Positions 50,261-59,724 of a DNA stretch of 64,000 bases are shown here, piece by piece; the first letter of the stretch is position 1, and every line of letters begins with the position of its first letter. The notes under the pieces are model-generated. The model worked only from the letters and a program-made list of their open reading frames with translations, was not told the DNA's origin and searched no databases. Where the stretch lies: the NCBI RefSeq assembly GCF_026626305.1, contig NZ_JAPNUE010000005.1:124001-188000 (forward strand), read 5' to 3'. Made by a program: the position numbers and the translations under genes. The DNA is from Frigidibacter sp. RF13. Lineage in GTDB: Bacteria > Pseudomonadota > Alphaproteobacteria > Rhodobacterales > Rhodobacteraceae.

Positions 50261-50860
50261 ATGCAAGCCGATATACTCGCCCTTCTCCTCTTCCTCTTTC
50301 CGCTGGCCTACAGCCCCGGCCCCGGCAATCTCTACTTTGCGGCCAATGGCGCGCGGTTCGGCTGGCGGGCGACGCTTCCCGCCAATGCGGGCTACCATCT
50401 GGCGACCTGGCTGGTGACGGCCACGATCGGTCTGGGCTTCGCCTCGGCGGCCGACGCAGCCCCTGCCTTGCTCGAGGCGCTGCGCTGGTGCGGCGCGGCC
50501 TATGTGCTCTACCTCGCCTGCGCTTTCCTGCGCGCGCCCGCTTCCGGCGCCGCGCTTCGGGCCACGGCGCGCTCTGGCTTCTGGGAAGGCGCGCTTCTCC
50601 TTCTCTTCAATCCCAAGGCCTATGTGATCATTGCGCTGATGTTCACACAGTTCCTTCCCGCCGATCCGGCAGCGCATACCGTCCCGGTCCTCTGGATCAC
50701 CACGATCTTCACCGTGAACAACCTAATGGCCTTCCTCGCCTGGACCGTCGCCGGCGACCGTATCGCCGCGCGTTTGCGCGACGAGGGAGCCGCACGGCGG
50801 CTCAACCAACTCTTCGGCCTGACGCTCGCAGCGGTGGCGCTCTGGATGGCGCTGCGCTAA
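50261..50860 (+). CDS. LysE/RhtB family exporter
   Basis: A 199-aa membrane protein with five or six membrane segments. The N-terminal LLLFLFPLAYSPGPGNLYFAANGARFGWRATLPANAGYHLATW (SPGPGN hallmark at about 17-22) and FNPKAYVIIALMFTQF in the middle match the LysE/RhtB amino-acid exporters. Substrate unknown. ATG at 50261 follows AGGAGG. It lies 77 bases upstream of the leuA leader peptide. Confidence 0.87.
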   Translation: MQADILALLLFLFPLAYSPGPGNLYFAANGARFGWRATLPANAGYHLATWLVTATIGLGFASAADAAPALLEALRWCGAAYVLYLACAFLRAPASGAALRATARSGFWEGALLLLFNPKAYVIIALMFTQFLPADPAAHTVPVLWITTIFTVNNLMAFLAWTVAGDRIAARLRDEGAARRLNQLFGLTLAAVALWMALR

Positions 50861-50937
50861 CAGATGCCCGGATTTCTCCGCCCTCCCCCGGATTTTTTCG
50901 CTTTTCCTTTCCGTCAAGGCACGTATAGTCCGGCGCC

Positions 50938-51027
50938 ATGACGCGAAGCTTGATCCAGATTAGTGCGATTTCGGGTGCCTCCCGCGCCCTGCCGCTTCGC
51001 GGGCTCCTTCTTCTTACTGGCCTCTGA
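50938..51027 (+). CDS. leucine-rich leader peptide of leuA
   Basis: A 29-residue reading frame, ATG at 50938 and TGA at 51025. It ends LPLRGLLLLTGL, with eight Leu among 29 residues and the codons ctc-ctt-ctt-ctt in a row. Only 79 bases separate it from leuA. This is the standard arrangement of a ribosome-stalling leader peptide: low charged Leu-tRNA stalls the ribosome in the Leu run and changes RNA folding downstream. Confidence 0.85.
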   Translation: MTRSLIQISAISGASRALPLRGLLLLTGL

Positions 51028-51075
51028 GCGTGCCATCCGGCGCGACCGCTCAGATGTGTCAGCGCGCCGGGATGA
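51021..51075 (+). promoter_or_regulatory. alternative stems downstream of the leuA leader peptide
   Basis: TCTGAGCG (51023-51030) pairs with CGCTCAGA (51047-51054). ATCCGGCGCG (51035-51044) can instead pair with CGCGCCGGGAT (51063-51073). The two stems are interleaved and cannot form together, as expected of an attenuator. No clear T-run follows, so control may be at the level of translation or Rho. Confidence 0.6.
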
Positions 51076-51106
51076 AGAAGCCAGAGACTTAAAGCAGAGA
51101 CAGACC

Positions 51107-52693
51107 ATGACCGACACTCCCAAGACCCGCGCCGATCAGGACCGTGTGGTGATCTTCGACACCACTTTGCGCGACGGCGAACAATCGCCGGGCGCCACCA
51201 TGACCCATGACGAAAAACTCGAGATCGCCGAGATGCTCGACGAGATGGGCGTGGATATCATCGAGGCGGGCTTTCCCATCGCCTCAGAGGGCGATTTCGC
51301 CGCCGTGTCAGAGATTGCGAAACGCGCGAAAGGCTCCACCATCTGCGGCCTTGCGCGGGCGAACTTCAAGGATATCGACCGCTGCTGGGAGGCGGTGAAA
51401 CACGCGAAATCCCCCCGCATCCACACCTTCATCGGCACCTCGCCCCTGCACCGCGCCATCCCGAACCTCACGCAGGACCAGATGGCAGAACGGATCCACG
51501 AAACGGTGACCCATGCCCGCAACCTCTGCGACGATGTGCAATGGTCGCCGATGGATGCGACGCGGACCGAGCATGACTATCTCTGCCGCGTGGTCGAGAT
51601 CGCGATCAAGGCGGGCGCGACGACCATCAACATCCCCGACACGGTGGGCTACACTGCGCCTGCTGAAAGCGCCGACCTGATCCGCATGCTTCTGGAACGG
51701 GTGCCCGGCGCCGACAAGGTGATCTTCGCCACCCATTGCCACAACGACCTCGGCATGGCGACGGCGAACGCGCTCGCCGCCGTCGTCGCGGGCGCGCGCC
51801 AGATCGAATGCACGATCAACGGCCTCGGCGAACGCGCGGGCAATACCGCGCTCGAAGAGGTGGTGATGGCGCTGAAAGTGCGTAATGACATCATGCCCTA
51901 TCGCACGGGGATCGACACGACGAAGATCATGAACATCTCGCGCCGCGTCGCCACGGTGTCGGGCTTCCCGGTCCAGTTCAACAAGGCCATCGTCGGCAAG
52001 AATGCCTTCGCGCACGAAAGCGGCATCCATCAGGACGGCATGCTGAAAAACGCCGAGACGTTCGAGATTATGCGCCCTTCTGACATCGGCCTCGCCGCCT
52101 CCAGCCTGCCCTTGGGCAAGCATTCGGGGCGCCATGCACTCCGTACCAAGATGAGCGAGCTGGGCTTCGACCTCGCCGACAACCAGCTCAACGACGTTTT
52201 CGTCCGCTTCAAGGCTTTGGCCGACCGCAAGAAAGAGGTCTATGACGACGACCTCCTGGCGCTGATGAAGGACCATGAGGCCAACACCGACAGCGACCAT
52301 CTGCAGCTGAAGCGCCTGCGCGTGGTCTGTGGCACCGACGGCCCGCAGGAAGCGGAACTCACCCTGTCGGTCGATGGCGTTGATCATTCGATAGACGCGA
52401 CCGGCGATGGCCCGGTGGACGCGGCCTTCAATGCGGTGAAGATGCTCTTCCCCCACAAGGCGCGGCTGCAGCTGTATCAGGTGCATGCGGTGACGGAAGG
52501 CACGGACGCGCAGGCGACCGTCTCGGTCCGGGTCGAGGAGGATGGCCGCATCGCCACCGGCCAATCGGCCGATACCGACACCGTGGTCGCGAGCGTGAAG
52601 GCCTATATCAACGCGCTCAACCGCCTGATCGTGCGCCGCACCAAATCGGCCCCGGGCGACGATGTGAAAACCGTGTCGATGCGCGACGCCTGA
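51107..52693 (+). CDS. leuA: 2-isopropylmalate synthase
   Basis: LeuA (528 aa) condenses acetyl-CoA with 2-ketoisovalerate, the first step of leucine synthesis. The catalytic barrel starts VVIFDTTLRDGEQSPGATM (residues 13-31), with the metal motif THCHNDLGMATANALAAV (about 205-222) and ECTINGLGERAGNT (about 232-245). The C-terminal leucine-binding regulatory domain covers about residues 395-510. It should therefore be feedback-inhibited by leucine as well as controlled by the leader peptide. Confidence 0.97.
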   Translation: MTDTPKTRADQDRVVIFDTTLRDGEQSPGATMTHDEKLEIAEMLDEMGVDIIEAGFPIASEGDFAAVSEIAKRAKGSTICGLARANFKDIDRCWEAVKHAKSPRIHTFIGTSPLHRAIPNLTQDQMAERIHETVTHARNLCDDVQWSPMDATRTEHDYLCRVVEIAIKAGATTINIPDTVGYTAPAESADLIRMLLERVPGADKVIFATHCHNDLGMATANALAAVVAGARQIECTINGLGERAGNTALEEVVMALKVRNDIMPYRTGIDTTKIMNISRRVATVSGFPVQFNKAIVGKNAFAHESGIHQDGMLKNAETFEIMRPSDIGLAASSLPLGKHSGRHALRTKMSELGFDLADNQLNDVFVRFKALADRKKEVYDDDLLALMKDHEANTDSDHLQLKRLRVVCGTDGPQEAELTLSVDGVDHSIDATGDGPVDAAFNAVKMLFPHKARLQLYQVHAVTEGTDAQATVSVRVEEDGRIATGQSADTDTVVASVKAYINALNRLIVRRTKSAPGDDVKTVSMRDA

Positions 52694-52720
52694 TCCGCCA
52701 TTCCTGCGACGGACGATTTC

Positions 52721-52748
52721 ACGGGCGGCCCCTCGGGCCGCCCGTTTT
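52721..52748 (+). terminator. Rho-independent terminator of leuA
   Basis: An 11-bp perfect stem ACGGGCGGCCC (52721-52731) with GGGCCGCCCGT (52735-52745), loop CTC, followed by TTT, 28 bases after leuA. Confidence 0.9.
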
Positions 52749-52786
52749 CATGCGTTCCCCCGCACGCTTGCCCGGTGCACGGCAAC

Positions 52787-52837
52787 TTTACAGGTGGCAT
52801 GGAATTCAATATATAGAGAATCATCAATATAGATGAT
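52787..52837 (+). promoter_or_regulatory. promoter and operator of the arsR-type gene
   Basis: TTTACA (52787-52792), a 17-base spacer and TATATA (52810-52815) form one of the best sigma-70 type promoters in the window. Directly downstream ATCATC-AATATA-GATGAT (52820-52837) is a perfect inverted repeat typical of ArsR-family operators, 8 bases before the start codon. Self-repression is the likely mode. Confidence 0.75.
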
Positions 52838-52845
52838 AATCAATT

Positions 52846-53208
52846 ATGACGACGGAAGCCGCTACGCTCGACCGCATCTTCACCGCCCTCGCAAATCCGA
52901 CGCGGCGGGCGATCCTCGACCGGCTGAGCCTCGGCGCGGCGACGGTGAACGAACTGGTCGCGCCCTTCGCGCTCAGCCAGCCGACGATCTCCTCTCATCT
53001 GCGCATTCTTGAACAGGCGGGCCTTGTCGAGCGAGGCCGCCAGGCCAATTTCCGCCCCGTCCGCCTTGCGCCCCATGCGCTGGCCGATGCCCATCGCTGG
53101 ATCGGCCGGTACGAGGCTTTCTGGGCCGAAGGGCTCGAACGGCTCGAAGCCTACGCGAAAAGCCTGCAGGAAAAGGAAAAGACAGATGGCAGCGATCCCG
53201 GAACATGA
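52846..53208 (+). CDS. ArsR-family regulator
   Basis: A 120-aa winged-helix repressor of the ArsR group (TLDRIFTALANPTRRAILDRLSLGAATVNELVAPFALSQPTISSHLRILEQAGLVERGR, residues 8-65 in segments). The Cys metal-binding box ELCVCDL is absent, so it is not a metal sensor of the classical type. It belongs to the group that pairs with SRPBCC/AHSA1 proteins. Its 3' end overlaps the SRPBCC gene by 23 bases. Confidence 0.87.
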   Translation: MTTEAATLDRIFTALANPTRRAILDRLSLGAATVNELVAPFALSQPTISSHLRILEQAGLVERGRQANFRPVRLAPHALADAHRWIGRYEAFWAEGLERLEAYAKSLQEKEKTDGSDPGT

Positions 53209-53692
53209 AAGCGAGGCCGAACGCACCGCGGTGATCAGCCGCAAGATCCCGGTGCCCGCGCGCTATCTCTTCGCGGCCCATGCCTCGGCCGACCATATCA
53301 GCCGCTGGTTCGGGCCGGTTGGCTATCCGGTCACCAGCTGCGACTACGATTTCCGCGTCGGCGGGCGCTGGCGCATGGTGATGACCAGTCCCGACGGCGT
53401 GGAGGGCCCGCCCTTCGGCGGCACGATCCTCGACATCGAGCCAAACCGGCGCATCGTTTATTCGAACCGTTTCGAAGATGGCGTCGGCGGCGAGATGAAC
53501 CTTCGCAACGCGGGCGACGAGATGATCCATACCGTCACGTTCGACGAGGTGGGCGGCTTCACCACCGTCACCGTCTCGATCCTGTTCGCGACCGTCGCGA
53601 TGAAAGAGGAATTCCTCGGCATCGGCATGCTCGAAGGCATCTCCTCGGGCCTTGATCAGTGGGAGGCTGTCGCGAAGATTCTGGCTGCCTGA
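53186..53692 (+). CDS. SRPBCC/AHSA1 domain protein
   Basis: A 168-aa START-like (SRPBCC, Aha1-C type) protein: RKIPVPARYLFAAHASADHISRWFGP at the start, DYDFRVGGRWRMVM and the C-terminal EEFLGIGMLEGISSGLDQWEAVAKIL helix. These folds bind hydrophobic ligands. The start at 53186 lies inside the arsR-type gene, so translation is coupled. Such pairs probably form a ligand-sensing unit; ligand unknown. Confidence 0.83.
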   Translation: MAAIPEHESEAERTAVISRKIPVPARYLFAAHASADHISRWFGPVGYPVTSCDYDFRVGGRWRMVMTSPDGVEGPPFGGTILDIEPNRRIVYSNRFEDGVGGEMNLRNAGDEMIHTVTFDEVGGFTTVTVSILFATVAMKEEFLGIGMLEGISSGLDQWEAVAKILAA

Positions 53693-53698
53693 CGCGGG

Positions 53699-54187
53699 TC
53701 AGGCCGTGCGATCCGCGGCCTCGCCCCGGGCGGCGGCGGGCTTGAACGGCTTCATCCCCTCCCGTGCCAGCTCGTCCGCGCGTTCGTTCTCGGGGTGCCC
53801 GGCATGGCCCTTGATCCATTCCCAGCGCACCTGATGGCGGGCCTGTGCCTGATCGAGCCTCTGCCACAGATCGACATTCTTCACCGGCTTCTTGTCGGCG
53901 GTCCGCCATCCGTTCCGCTTCCAGCCGAAGATCCATTGGGTGACGCCGTTCTTCACATAGGCGCTGTCGGTCACCAAAGTGATCGCCGTCGCCCGACCCA
54001 AAGCCTCAAGCGCCGAGATCGCCGCAAGAAGCTCCATCCGGTTGTTGGTCGTCCCCGCCTCGCCGCCCGAAAGGGTGCGTTCCTTCACCACCCTCTCGCC
54101 GTCCTTTGCCAGCAACAGGACCCCCCAGCCCCCCGGCCCCGGATTGCCCGAACAGGCACCGTCGGTGAAGGCGAAATAGTCAGGCAT
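53699..54187 (-). CDS. rnhA: ribonuclease HI
   Basis: RNase HI (162 aa) cleaves RNA in RNA-DNA hybrids. The active site is complete: Asp9 in [17 protein letters not shown], Glu52 in RMELLAA, Asp74 in TDSAYV, His128 and Asp138 in [13 protein letters not shown]. It is the last gene of the ispH-methyltransferase-rnhA set and overlaps the methyltransferase by 8 bases. The ispH-rnhA association is common in alphaproteobacteria. Confidence 0.96.
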   Translation of the reverse strand: MPDYFAFTDGACSGNPGPGGWGVLLLAKDGERVVKERTLSGGEAGTTNNRMELLAAISALEALGRATAITLVTDSAYVKNGVTQWIFGWKRNGWRTADKKPVKNVDLWQRLDQAQARHQVRWEWIKGHAGHPENERADELAREGMKPFKPAAARGEAADRTA

Positions 54188-54773
54188 GGGACTGCACCAC
54201 GATGAAAGGATCCTCTGTTCCGGCCAACCCGCGCTCCCGCCCCTCCCAGATCTTTTGGGGGGAAAATCCGGCAGCGGCCAAGAGTGCCAGCAGTTCCTCG
54301 CGGCTGTAGTAACAGTAGAAGCGGTCCAGCGCGTCGCGCGCTTCGCCCGCGCCGAGCTTCATCCCGATATGGAAAAGCCCGCGCGGCTTCAGCGCCCGGT
54401 GAAGGGCAGCCAGATGCAGCGGGAACCGCTCGCGCGGGGCGTGCAAGAGCGAAAAGTTCGCCCAGACGCCGTCATAGGCGGCCTCGGCCTCGATATCGTC
54501 GAAGCTACCCAGACGCGCCCCCAGCGCATGGCGCGCATTGGCCAGCGCCACCATCGCGGGCGTCGCATCGACCGGATCGGGCCGATGCCCCGCTGCGCGC
54601 AGGAAGGCCGAAGCCGTGCCCGGCCCGCAGCCGAGGTCAAGCACATGCGCAGCTGGCGGCAGCGCCGCGATGAAGGCTTTCAGATGCACGCCCGGCTCCG
54701 CCGAGGCAAACCGGTCGGCATAGTCGCCGACATGCGCCTCATAGGCGGCAAGGGTACGCGCATCGCCCGTCAT
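54180..54773 (-). CDS. SAM-dependent class I methyltransferase
   Basis: A 197-aa methyltransferase. Motif I is [16 protein letters not shown] (about residues 38-53), followed by a post-motif [13 protein letters not shown] acidic turn and motif [17 protein letters not shown]. Substrate unknown. Its start overlaps the ispH stop by 4 bases (ATGA), and its end overlaps rnhA, so the three are translated together. Confidence 0.85.
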   Translation of the reverse strand: MTGDARTLAAYEAHVGDYADRFASAEPGVHLKAFIAALPPAAHVLDLGCGPGTASAFLRAAGHRPDPVDATPAMVALANARHALGARLGSFDDIEAEAAYDGVWANFSLLHAPRERFPLHLAALHRALKPRGLFHIGMKLGAGEARDALDRFYCYYSREELLALLAAAGFSPQKIWEGRERGLAGTEDPFIVVQSHA

Positions 54774-55720
54774 GCCGGTTCGCGAAGGACGCGCGGCACC
54801 TTGAACTCGACCCGCTCCTGCGCCGTCTCGACCAGTTCGACCGTCAGATCGTACCGGGCACTGAAAGCGTCGATCACCTCGTTGACCAGCACCTCGGGCG
54901 CGCTCGCCCCCGCCGTCACGCCGACCGCCGCTGCGCCCTCAAGCGCGCGCCAGTCGATATCGGTCGCGCGCTGCACAAGCTGCGCATAGGCGCAACCCGC
55001 CGCGCGACCCACCTCCACCAGGCGCTTGGAGTTCGACGAATTGGGCGCGCCGATCACCAGAAGCGCCGAGATTTTCGGCGCGATCGCCTTCACCGCTTCC
55101 TGCCGGTTCGTGGTGGCGTAACAGATATCTTCCTTGTGCGGCCCGATGATCGCGGGGAAGCGCGCCTTCAAGGCCGCCACCACCGCCGCCGTATCATCGA
55201 CTGAAAGCGTCGTCTGGGTGATGAAGGCTAGCTTACCCTCGTCGCGCGGCGCGACCTGCGCCACATCGGCAACCGTCTCGACAAGGATCACCTCGCCTTC
55301 CGGCAACTGCCCCATCGTGCCCAGCACCTCCGGATGCCCGGCATGGCCGATCATCACCATCTGCAAGCCGTTCTGGTGGTGCCGCTCGGCCTCGATATGG
55401 ACCTTCGACACCAAGGGGCAGGTCGCGTCCACATAGACCATCCGCCGCCGCTCGGCCTCGGCCGGAACCGCCTTCGGCACGCCATGCGCCGAAAAGATCA
55501 CCGGCCGGTCCACTGGGCATTCGTCCAGCTCTTCGACGAAGACCGCGCCCTTCTCCTTCAGCCCGTCCACCACATATTTGTTATGGACGATCTCATGGCG
55601 CACATAGACCGGCGCGCCCCATTTCTCGATCGCCATCTCGACGATCTTGATCGCGCGGTCGACGCCTGCGCAAAAGCCGCGCGGCGCGGCGAGATAGAGG
55701 TGAAGCTTTGCGTTCGACAT
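54770..55720 (-). CDS. ispH: 4-hydroxy-3-methylbut-2-enyl diphosphate reductase
   Basis: IspH (316 aa) is the [4Fe-4S] enzyme making IPP and DMAPP in the last step of the MEP isoprenoid pathway. Motifs: [14 protein letters not shown] with Cys17, [18 protein letters not shown] with the second Cys, and [15 protein letters not shown] near residue 225, plus [10 protein letters not shown] with the third Cys. First gene of the ispH-methyltransferase-rnhA operon. Confidence 0.96.
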   Translation of the reverse strand: MSNAKLHLYLAAPRGFCAGVDRAIKIVEMAIEKWGAPVYVRHEIVHNKYVVDGLKEKGAVFVEELDECPVDRPVIFSAHGVPKAVPAEAERRRMVYVDATCPLVSKVHIEAERHHQNGLQMVMIGHAGHPEVLGTMGQLPEGEVILVETVADVAQVAPRDEGKLAFITQTTLSVDDTAAVVAALKARFPAIIGPHKEDICYATTNRQEAVKAIAPKISALLVIGAPNSSNSKRLVEVGRAAGCAYAQLVQRATDIDWRALEGAAAVGVTAGASAPEVLVNEVIDAFSARYDLTVELVETAQERVEFKVPRVLREPA

Positions 55721-55731
55721 GAATATTCCAG

Positions 55732-55751
55732 CCGGGCGTAGTCACGCCCGG
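55732..55751. terminator. hairpin between the NYN gene and ispH
   Basis: CCGGGCGT (55732-55739) pairs perfectly with ACGCCCGG (55744-55751) just upstream of ispH. On the minus strand no T-run follows; it may end the NYN transcript or be part of the ispH leader. Confidence 0.4.
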
Positions 55752-55809
55752 TTAGGCCCGCTCACGGGACTGGTGTCAAGCGGATTGGCCGGGGCCCTTG
55801 GGCCCGGGA

Positions 55810-56382
55810 TCAATCTTCGACGGCGGCCACAGCGACCGATTCCCCGCGCGGTTCGCGCGGCGGGCGGCCAATGACATCGCGCAGCGCATCAAGCTCGATG
55901 AAATTGTCGGCCTGACGGCGCAATTCGTCGGCGATCATCGGCGGCTGCGAGCGGATGGTCGACACGACCGAGACCCGAACCCCCTGACGCTGCAGGTTTT
56001 CCACCAGCGCACGATAGTCACCATCCCCGGAGAAGAGCACGATATGATCGACACGCGGCGCAAGCTGCATCGCGTCGACCGTCAGTTCGACCTCCATATT
56101 GCCCTTCACCTTCCGGCGGCCCTGGCTGTCGGTGTATTCCCGCGCTGGCTTCGTCACCATGGTGAACCCATTGTAATTCAGCCAGTCGACCAGAGGTCGG
56201 ATCGGAGAGTAATCGTCGTTTTCCAGAAGGGCTGTGTAGTAGAAGGCCCGCAACAATTTCGACCGCCGTTCGAATTCTTGTCGCAAGAGCTTGTAGTCGA
56301 TGTCAAATCCCAACGCTTTCGCCGCCGCGTAAAGGTTGGAGCCATCGATGAACAGCGCAAGCCGTTCGTCTTTGTAGAACAT
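55810..56382 (-). CDS. NYN-domain (LabA/DUF88) protein
   Basis: A 190-aa protein with a PIN-like NYN RNase fold. Acidic residues of the active site are seen in LALFIDGSNLYAAAKALG (Asp near residue 13), NMEVELTVDAM and IVLFSGDGDYRALVENLQRQG (Asp pair near 117-119). Such proteins are predicted ribonucleases acting in RNA processing. ATG at 56382 is used in place of 56397. It diverges from folK. Confidence 0.87.
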   Translation of the reverse strand: MFYKDERLALFIDGSNLYAAAKALGFDIDYKLLRQEFERRSKLLRAFYYTALLENDDYSPIRPLVDWLNYNGFTMVTKPAREYTDSQGRRKVKGNMEVELTVDAMQLAPRVDHIVLFSGDGDYRALVENLQRQGVRVSVVSTIRSQPPMIADELRRQADNFIELDALRDVIGRPPREPRGESVAVAAVED

Positions 56383-56512
56383 TAATGTCCCTTTCAAAAT
56401 ACCGGACAGAGTGGCTTCCGTAAGTGTGGTCTACAGACTAGTTACTACAAACAAGAACGCGCTCTGGCGGACACAGCCAAAGCGTACACGATTAAGCGAA
56501 ATACTAGCGTAA

Positions 56513-57088
56513 ATGGAATCTGTCCAAAAGAACAGGTGCTGCATTGTAGCACTCGGTGGCAACGAACCGTCGATCTGGGGCTCTTCGGGGCGCACAATCG
56601 CCCATGCCTTGACCCGCCTGTCTTCCGCCGTCGGCGTGCTTTCCGCGGTCAGCCGGTTCTATCTCACACCCGCCTTTCCGGCAGGCTCGGGACCGGAATA
56701 TGTGAATGCGGTCGCGATCTTAGCAACCAGCCTCGCGCCCGAAGCGATCCTGGCCCGGCTTCATGAGATCGAGGCAGAGGCCGGACGCGCGCGCACATCC
56801 AGATGGGGCGCACGGACGCTCGATCTGGACCTTCTTTTCCTGAATGATCTGACCCTGCCCGACCGGGACACTGTTGCAAATTGGATGCGCCTTCCGCTCG
56901 AAATGCAACAGCGCGCGGCACCCGACAGGCTGATTCTCCCCCATCCCCGCCTGCAGGACCGCGCCTTCGTTCTTGTTCCGCTGGCCGAGATCGCAGCAGG
57001 GCTCCGCCACCCCTTGACAGGTCGGACGGTGGCCGAAATGCTCTCCGCACTTCCTGAGGAGGATCGCCGCGCGGTTCGCCCGCTCTGA
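56513..57088 (+). CDS. folK: 2-amino-4-hydroxy-6-hydroxymethyldihydropteridine pyrophosphokinase
   Basis: FolK (191 aa) transfers pyrophosphate to the pterin in folate synthesis. Motifs: [14 protein letters not shown] at the N-terminus, [22 protein letters not shown], and the ATP/Mg site [16 protein letters not shown] (about residues 97-112) plus [19 protein letters not shown]. It diverges from the NYN gene and precedes rpoZ by 114 bases. Confidence 0.93.
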   Translation: MESVQKNRCCIVALGGNEPSIWGSSGRTIAHALTRLSSAVGVLSAVSRFYLTPAFPAGSGPEYVNAVAILATSLAPEAILARLHEIEAEAGRARTSRWGARTLDLDLLFLNDLTLPDRDTVANWMRLPLEMQQRAAPDRLILPHPRLQDRAFVLVPLAEIAAGLRHPLTGRTVAEMLSALPEEDRRAVRPL

Positions 57089-57202
57089 GTGGTTCTGCGG
57101 GCAGCGCGGTTTTTCTGCGCGGCAGCGATAGGCGCTTGTCTTTCCCCGCCCTTCGGCCTAAATAGCGGTTTCCAGCTTTTCCGAAGGAATTGGAGTCTGC
57201 TT

Positions 57203-57556
57203 ATGGCCCGCGTTACGGTCGAAGATTGCGTTGACAAGGTCCCGAACCGGTTCGAGCTTGTGATGCTCGCCGCGCATCGGGCGCGCGAAATCGCTGCCGG
57301 ATCGCCGCTGACCATCGACCGCGACAACGACAAGAACCCGGTCGTGTCGCTGCGCGAGATCGCCGACGAAACCCAGACCGCCGACGACCTGCGCGAGCGC
57401 ATGATCGAAAGCCACCAGACCCAGATCGAGGTCGACGAGGCCGAGGACGACGATATGGCGCTTTTGATGAGCGCCGAGATGGACCGCCCCGCCCAGGACG
57501 ACATGTCGGAAGAAAAACTCCTCCGCGCCCTGATGGAAGCACAGGGCGAGGCCTGA
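57203..57556 (+). CDS. rpoZ: RNA polymerase subunit omega
   Basis: Omega (117 aa) binds the beta-prime subunit and helps assemble RNA polymerase. The N-terminal [35 protein letters not shown] is diagnostic. The acidic C-terminal half is longer than in E. coli, as usual for this class. The next gene is rsh, the same order as rpoZ-spoT elsewhere; omega is part of the ppGpp binding site in several proteobacteria. Confidence 0.96.
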   Translation: MARVTVEDCVDKVPNRFELVMLAAHRAREIAAGSPLTIDRDNDKNPVVSLREIADETQTADDLRERMIESHQTQIEVDEAEDDDMALLMSAEMDRPAQDDMSEEKLLRALMEAQGEA

Positions 57557-57578
57557 ACGGCCCGAAGGCGGACCCGCG

Positions 57579-59699
57579 ATGATCGACGTCGAAGACCTGA
57601 TCGCGCTGGTCCGCAACTACAACCCAAAGACCAATGCCGATCTGATCCGCCGGGCCTATGACTACGGCCGCCGGATGCATGCCGGCCAGAAGCGTCATTC
57701 GGGCGAGGATTACTTCACCCATCCGGTCGCCGTCGCCGCGATCCTGACCGAACAGCGGCTGGACGATGCCACGATCGTCACCGCCCTTCTGCACGACACG
57801 ATCGAGGATACCAAATCCACCTGGGGCGAGATCGCCGGGATGTTCGGCGAAGAGGTTGCCGAACTGGTGGACGGCGTCACCAAGCTGACCAACCTGCAGC
57901 TTTCCTCAACCGAATCCAAACAGTCGGAAAACTTCCGCAAGCTCTTCATGGCCATGTCGAAGGATCTGCGCGTGATCCTCGTCAAGCTGGCCGACCGCCT
58001 GCACAACATGCGCACGATCAAGTCCCTGAAGGCCGAAAAGCAGGCCCGCAAGGCGCGCGAAACGATGGATGTCTTCGCCCCGCTCGCGGGCCGTATGGGC
58101 ATGCAGTACATGCGCGAGGAGCTGGAGGACCTGTCCTTCAAGGTCCTGAATCCCGAAGCGCGCTCCTCGATCATCCGCCGCTTCATCACGCTGCAGCGCG
58201 AAACCGGCGATGTGATCCACAAGATCACCGCCGATATAAGGCTGGAACTTGAGAAGGAAAAGATCGAGGCCGACGTCTATGGCCGCGCCAAGAAGCCTTA
58301 TTCGATCTGGCGCAAGATGCAGGAAAAGCAGCTCGCCTTCTCGCGCCTCTCCGACATCTACGGCTTCCGCGTCATCTGCCGGACCGAAGGCGACTGCTAC
58401 CGCATCCTCGGCGCCATCCACCGCCGCTGGCGTGCAGTTCCCGGCCGGTTCAAGGACTATATCAGCCAACCCAAGTCGAACGGCTACCGCTCGATCCACA
58501 CCACCGTCTCAGGCCGCGACGGCAAGCAGGTCGAGGTGCAGATCCGCACCCGCCAGATGCACGAAGTGGCCGAGGCGGGCGTCGCCGCCCACTGGTCCTA
58601 CCGCGACGGCGAACGCGCGCAGAACCCGTTCGCCGTCGATCCCGCCCGCTGGATCGCCACGCTGACCGAACGGTTCGACAATGGCGACGACCATGACGAG
58701 TTCCTCGAGAATGTGAAACTCGAGATGTATTCCGATCAGGTCTTCTGCTTCACGCCCAAGGGCGATGTGGTGCAGCTGCCGAAGGGCGCCACGCCCATCG
58801 ACTTTGCCTATGCGATCCATACCCGCATCGGCAATGCCTGCGTCGGCGCCAAGGTCGACGGTATCCGCGTGCCGCTCTGGACGCGGCTGAAGAACGGCCA
58901 GTCGGTCGAGGTCATCACCGCCGCCGGCCAGCGCCCGCAGGCCACCTGGATCGACATCGTCGCCACCGGCCGTGCCAAATCGGCGATCCGCCGCAGCTTG
59001 CGCGAGGAAAACCGCGAACGGTTCGTCAAGCTCGGCCATGAACTGGCCCGCGTCGCCTTCGAACATGTCGGCAAGAAAGCCACCGACAAGGCGCTGCGCA
59101 CCGCGGCCAAGACCCTTGGCCTGCCCGACGAATCCGAAGTGCTCGCCCGCCTCGGCAGCGCCGAACTGACCGCGCGCGAGGTGATCGAGGCGATCTATCC
59201 CGAACTGGCCACCCACACCGCCGACGAGGTCGACAGCCGCCGCCCGGTCGTGGGCCTCGCCGCCGACCAGTCCTTCCGCCGCGCCAATTGCTGCCAGCCG
59301 GTGCCGGGCGAACGGATCGTCGGCATCACCTATCGCGGCCAGGGCGTCGTCGTGCATGCGATCGACTGTCCCGCACTCGCCGAGTTTGAGGAACAGCCCG
59401 AACGCTGGGTCGATCTGCACTGGCATTCGGGGCGCCACGCCGCCGCCTTTCCCGTCAGCCTGACCCTGACCATCGCCAACGGCGCGGGCGTCCTCGGCCG
59501 CATCTGCACCCTTATCGGCGAACAGAAGGCCAATATTTCCGATCTGACGTTCGTCGATCGCAAACCGGATTTTTATCGTCTCATTCTTGAAGTTGACCTG
59601 CGTGATGCCGAACATCTGCATATGGTGCTGAAAGCGCTTGAAGCGGAAAGCGACGTGGCGCAGGTGGAGCGCATCAGGGATCTTTCGCGCAAGCCCTAA
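57579..59699 (+). CDS. rsh: bifunctional (p)ppGpp synthetase/hydrolase
   Basis: A 706-aa RelA/SpoT homologue that makes and degrades (p)ppGpp. The HD hydrolase domain (about 25-180) has His48 and the HD pair His72-Asp73 in TALLHDTIEDT. The synthetase domain follows (about 235-350: YSIWRKMQEK, SDIYGFRVIC, QPKSNGYRSIHTTV). Then TGS (about 385-450, VFCFTPKGDVVQLPKGATPIDFAYAIHT in parts) and a C-terminal ACT domain (about 625-700). Alphaproteobacteria usually have one such enzyme. It starts 22 bases after rpoZ. Confidence 0.96.
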   Translation: MIDVEDLIALVRNYNPKTNADLIRRAYDYGRRMHAGQKRHSGEDYFTHPVAVAAILTEQRLDDATIVTALLHDTIEDTKSTWGEIAGMFGEEVAELVDGVTKLTNLQLSSTESKQSENFRKLFMAMSKDLRVILVKLADRLHNMRTIKSLKAEKQARKARETMDVFAPLAGRMGMQYMREELEDLSFKVLNPEARSSIIRRFITLQRETGDVIHKITADIRLELEKEKIEADVYGRAKKPYSIWRKMQEKQLAFSRLSDIYGFRVICRTEGDCYRILGAIHRRWRAVPGRFKDYISQPKSNGYRSIHTTVSGRDGKQVEVQIRTRQMHEVAEAGVAAHWSYRDGERAQNPFAVDPARWIATLTERFDNGDDHDEFLENVKLEMYSDQVFCFTPKGDVVQLPKGATPIDFAYAIHTRIGNACVGAKVDGIRVPLWTRLKNGQSVEVITAAGQRPQATWIDIVATGRAKSAIRRSLREENRERFVKLGHELARVAFEHVGKKATDKALRTAAKTLGLPDESEVLARLGSAELTAREVIEAIYPELATHTADEVDSRRPVVGLAADQSFRRANCCQPVPGERIVGITYRGQGVVVHAIDCPALAEFEEQPERWVDLHWHSGRHAAAFPVSLTLTIANGAGVLGRICTLIGEQKANISDLTFVDRKPDFYRLILEVDLRDAEHLHMVLKALEAESDVAQVERIRDLSRKP

Positions 59700-59724
59700 G
59701 CGAGAAGACCCCGAGGGGAAGGCT

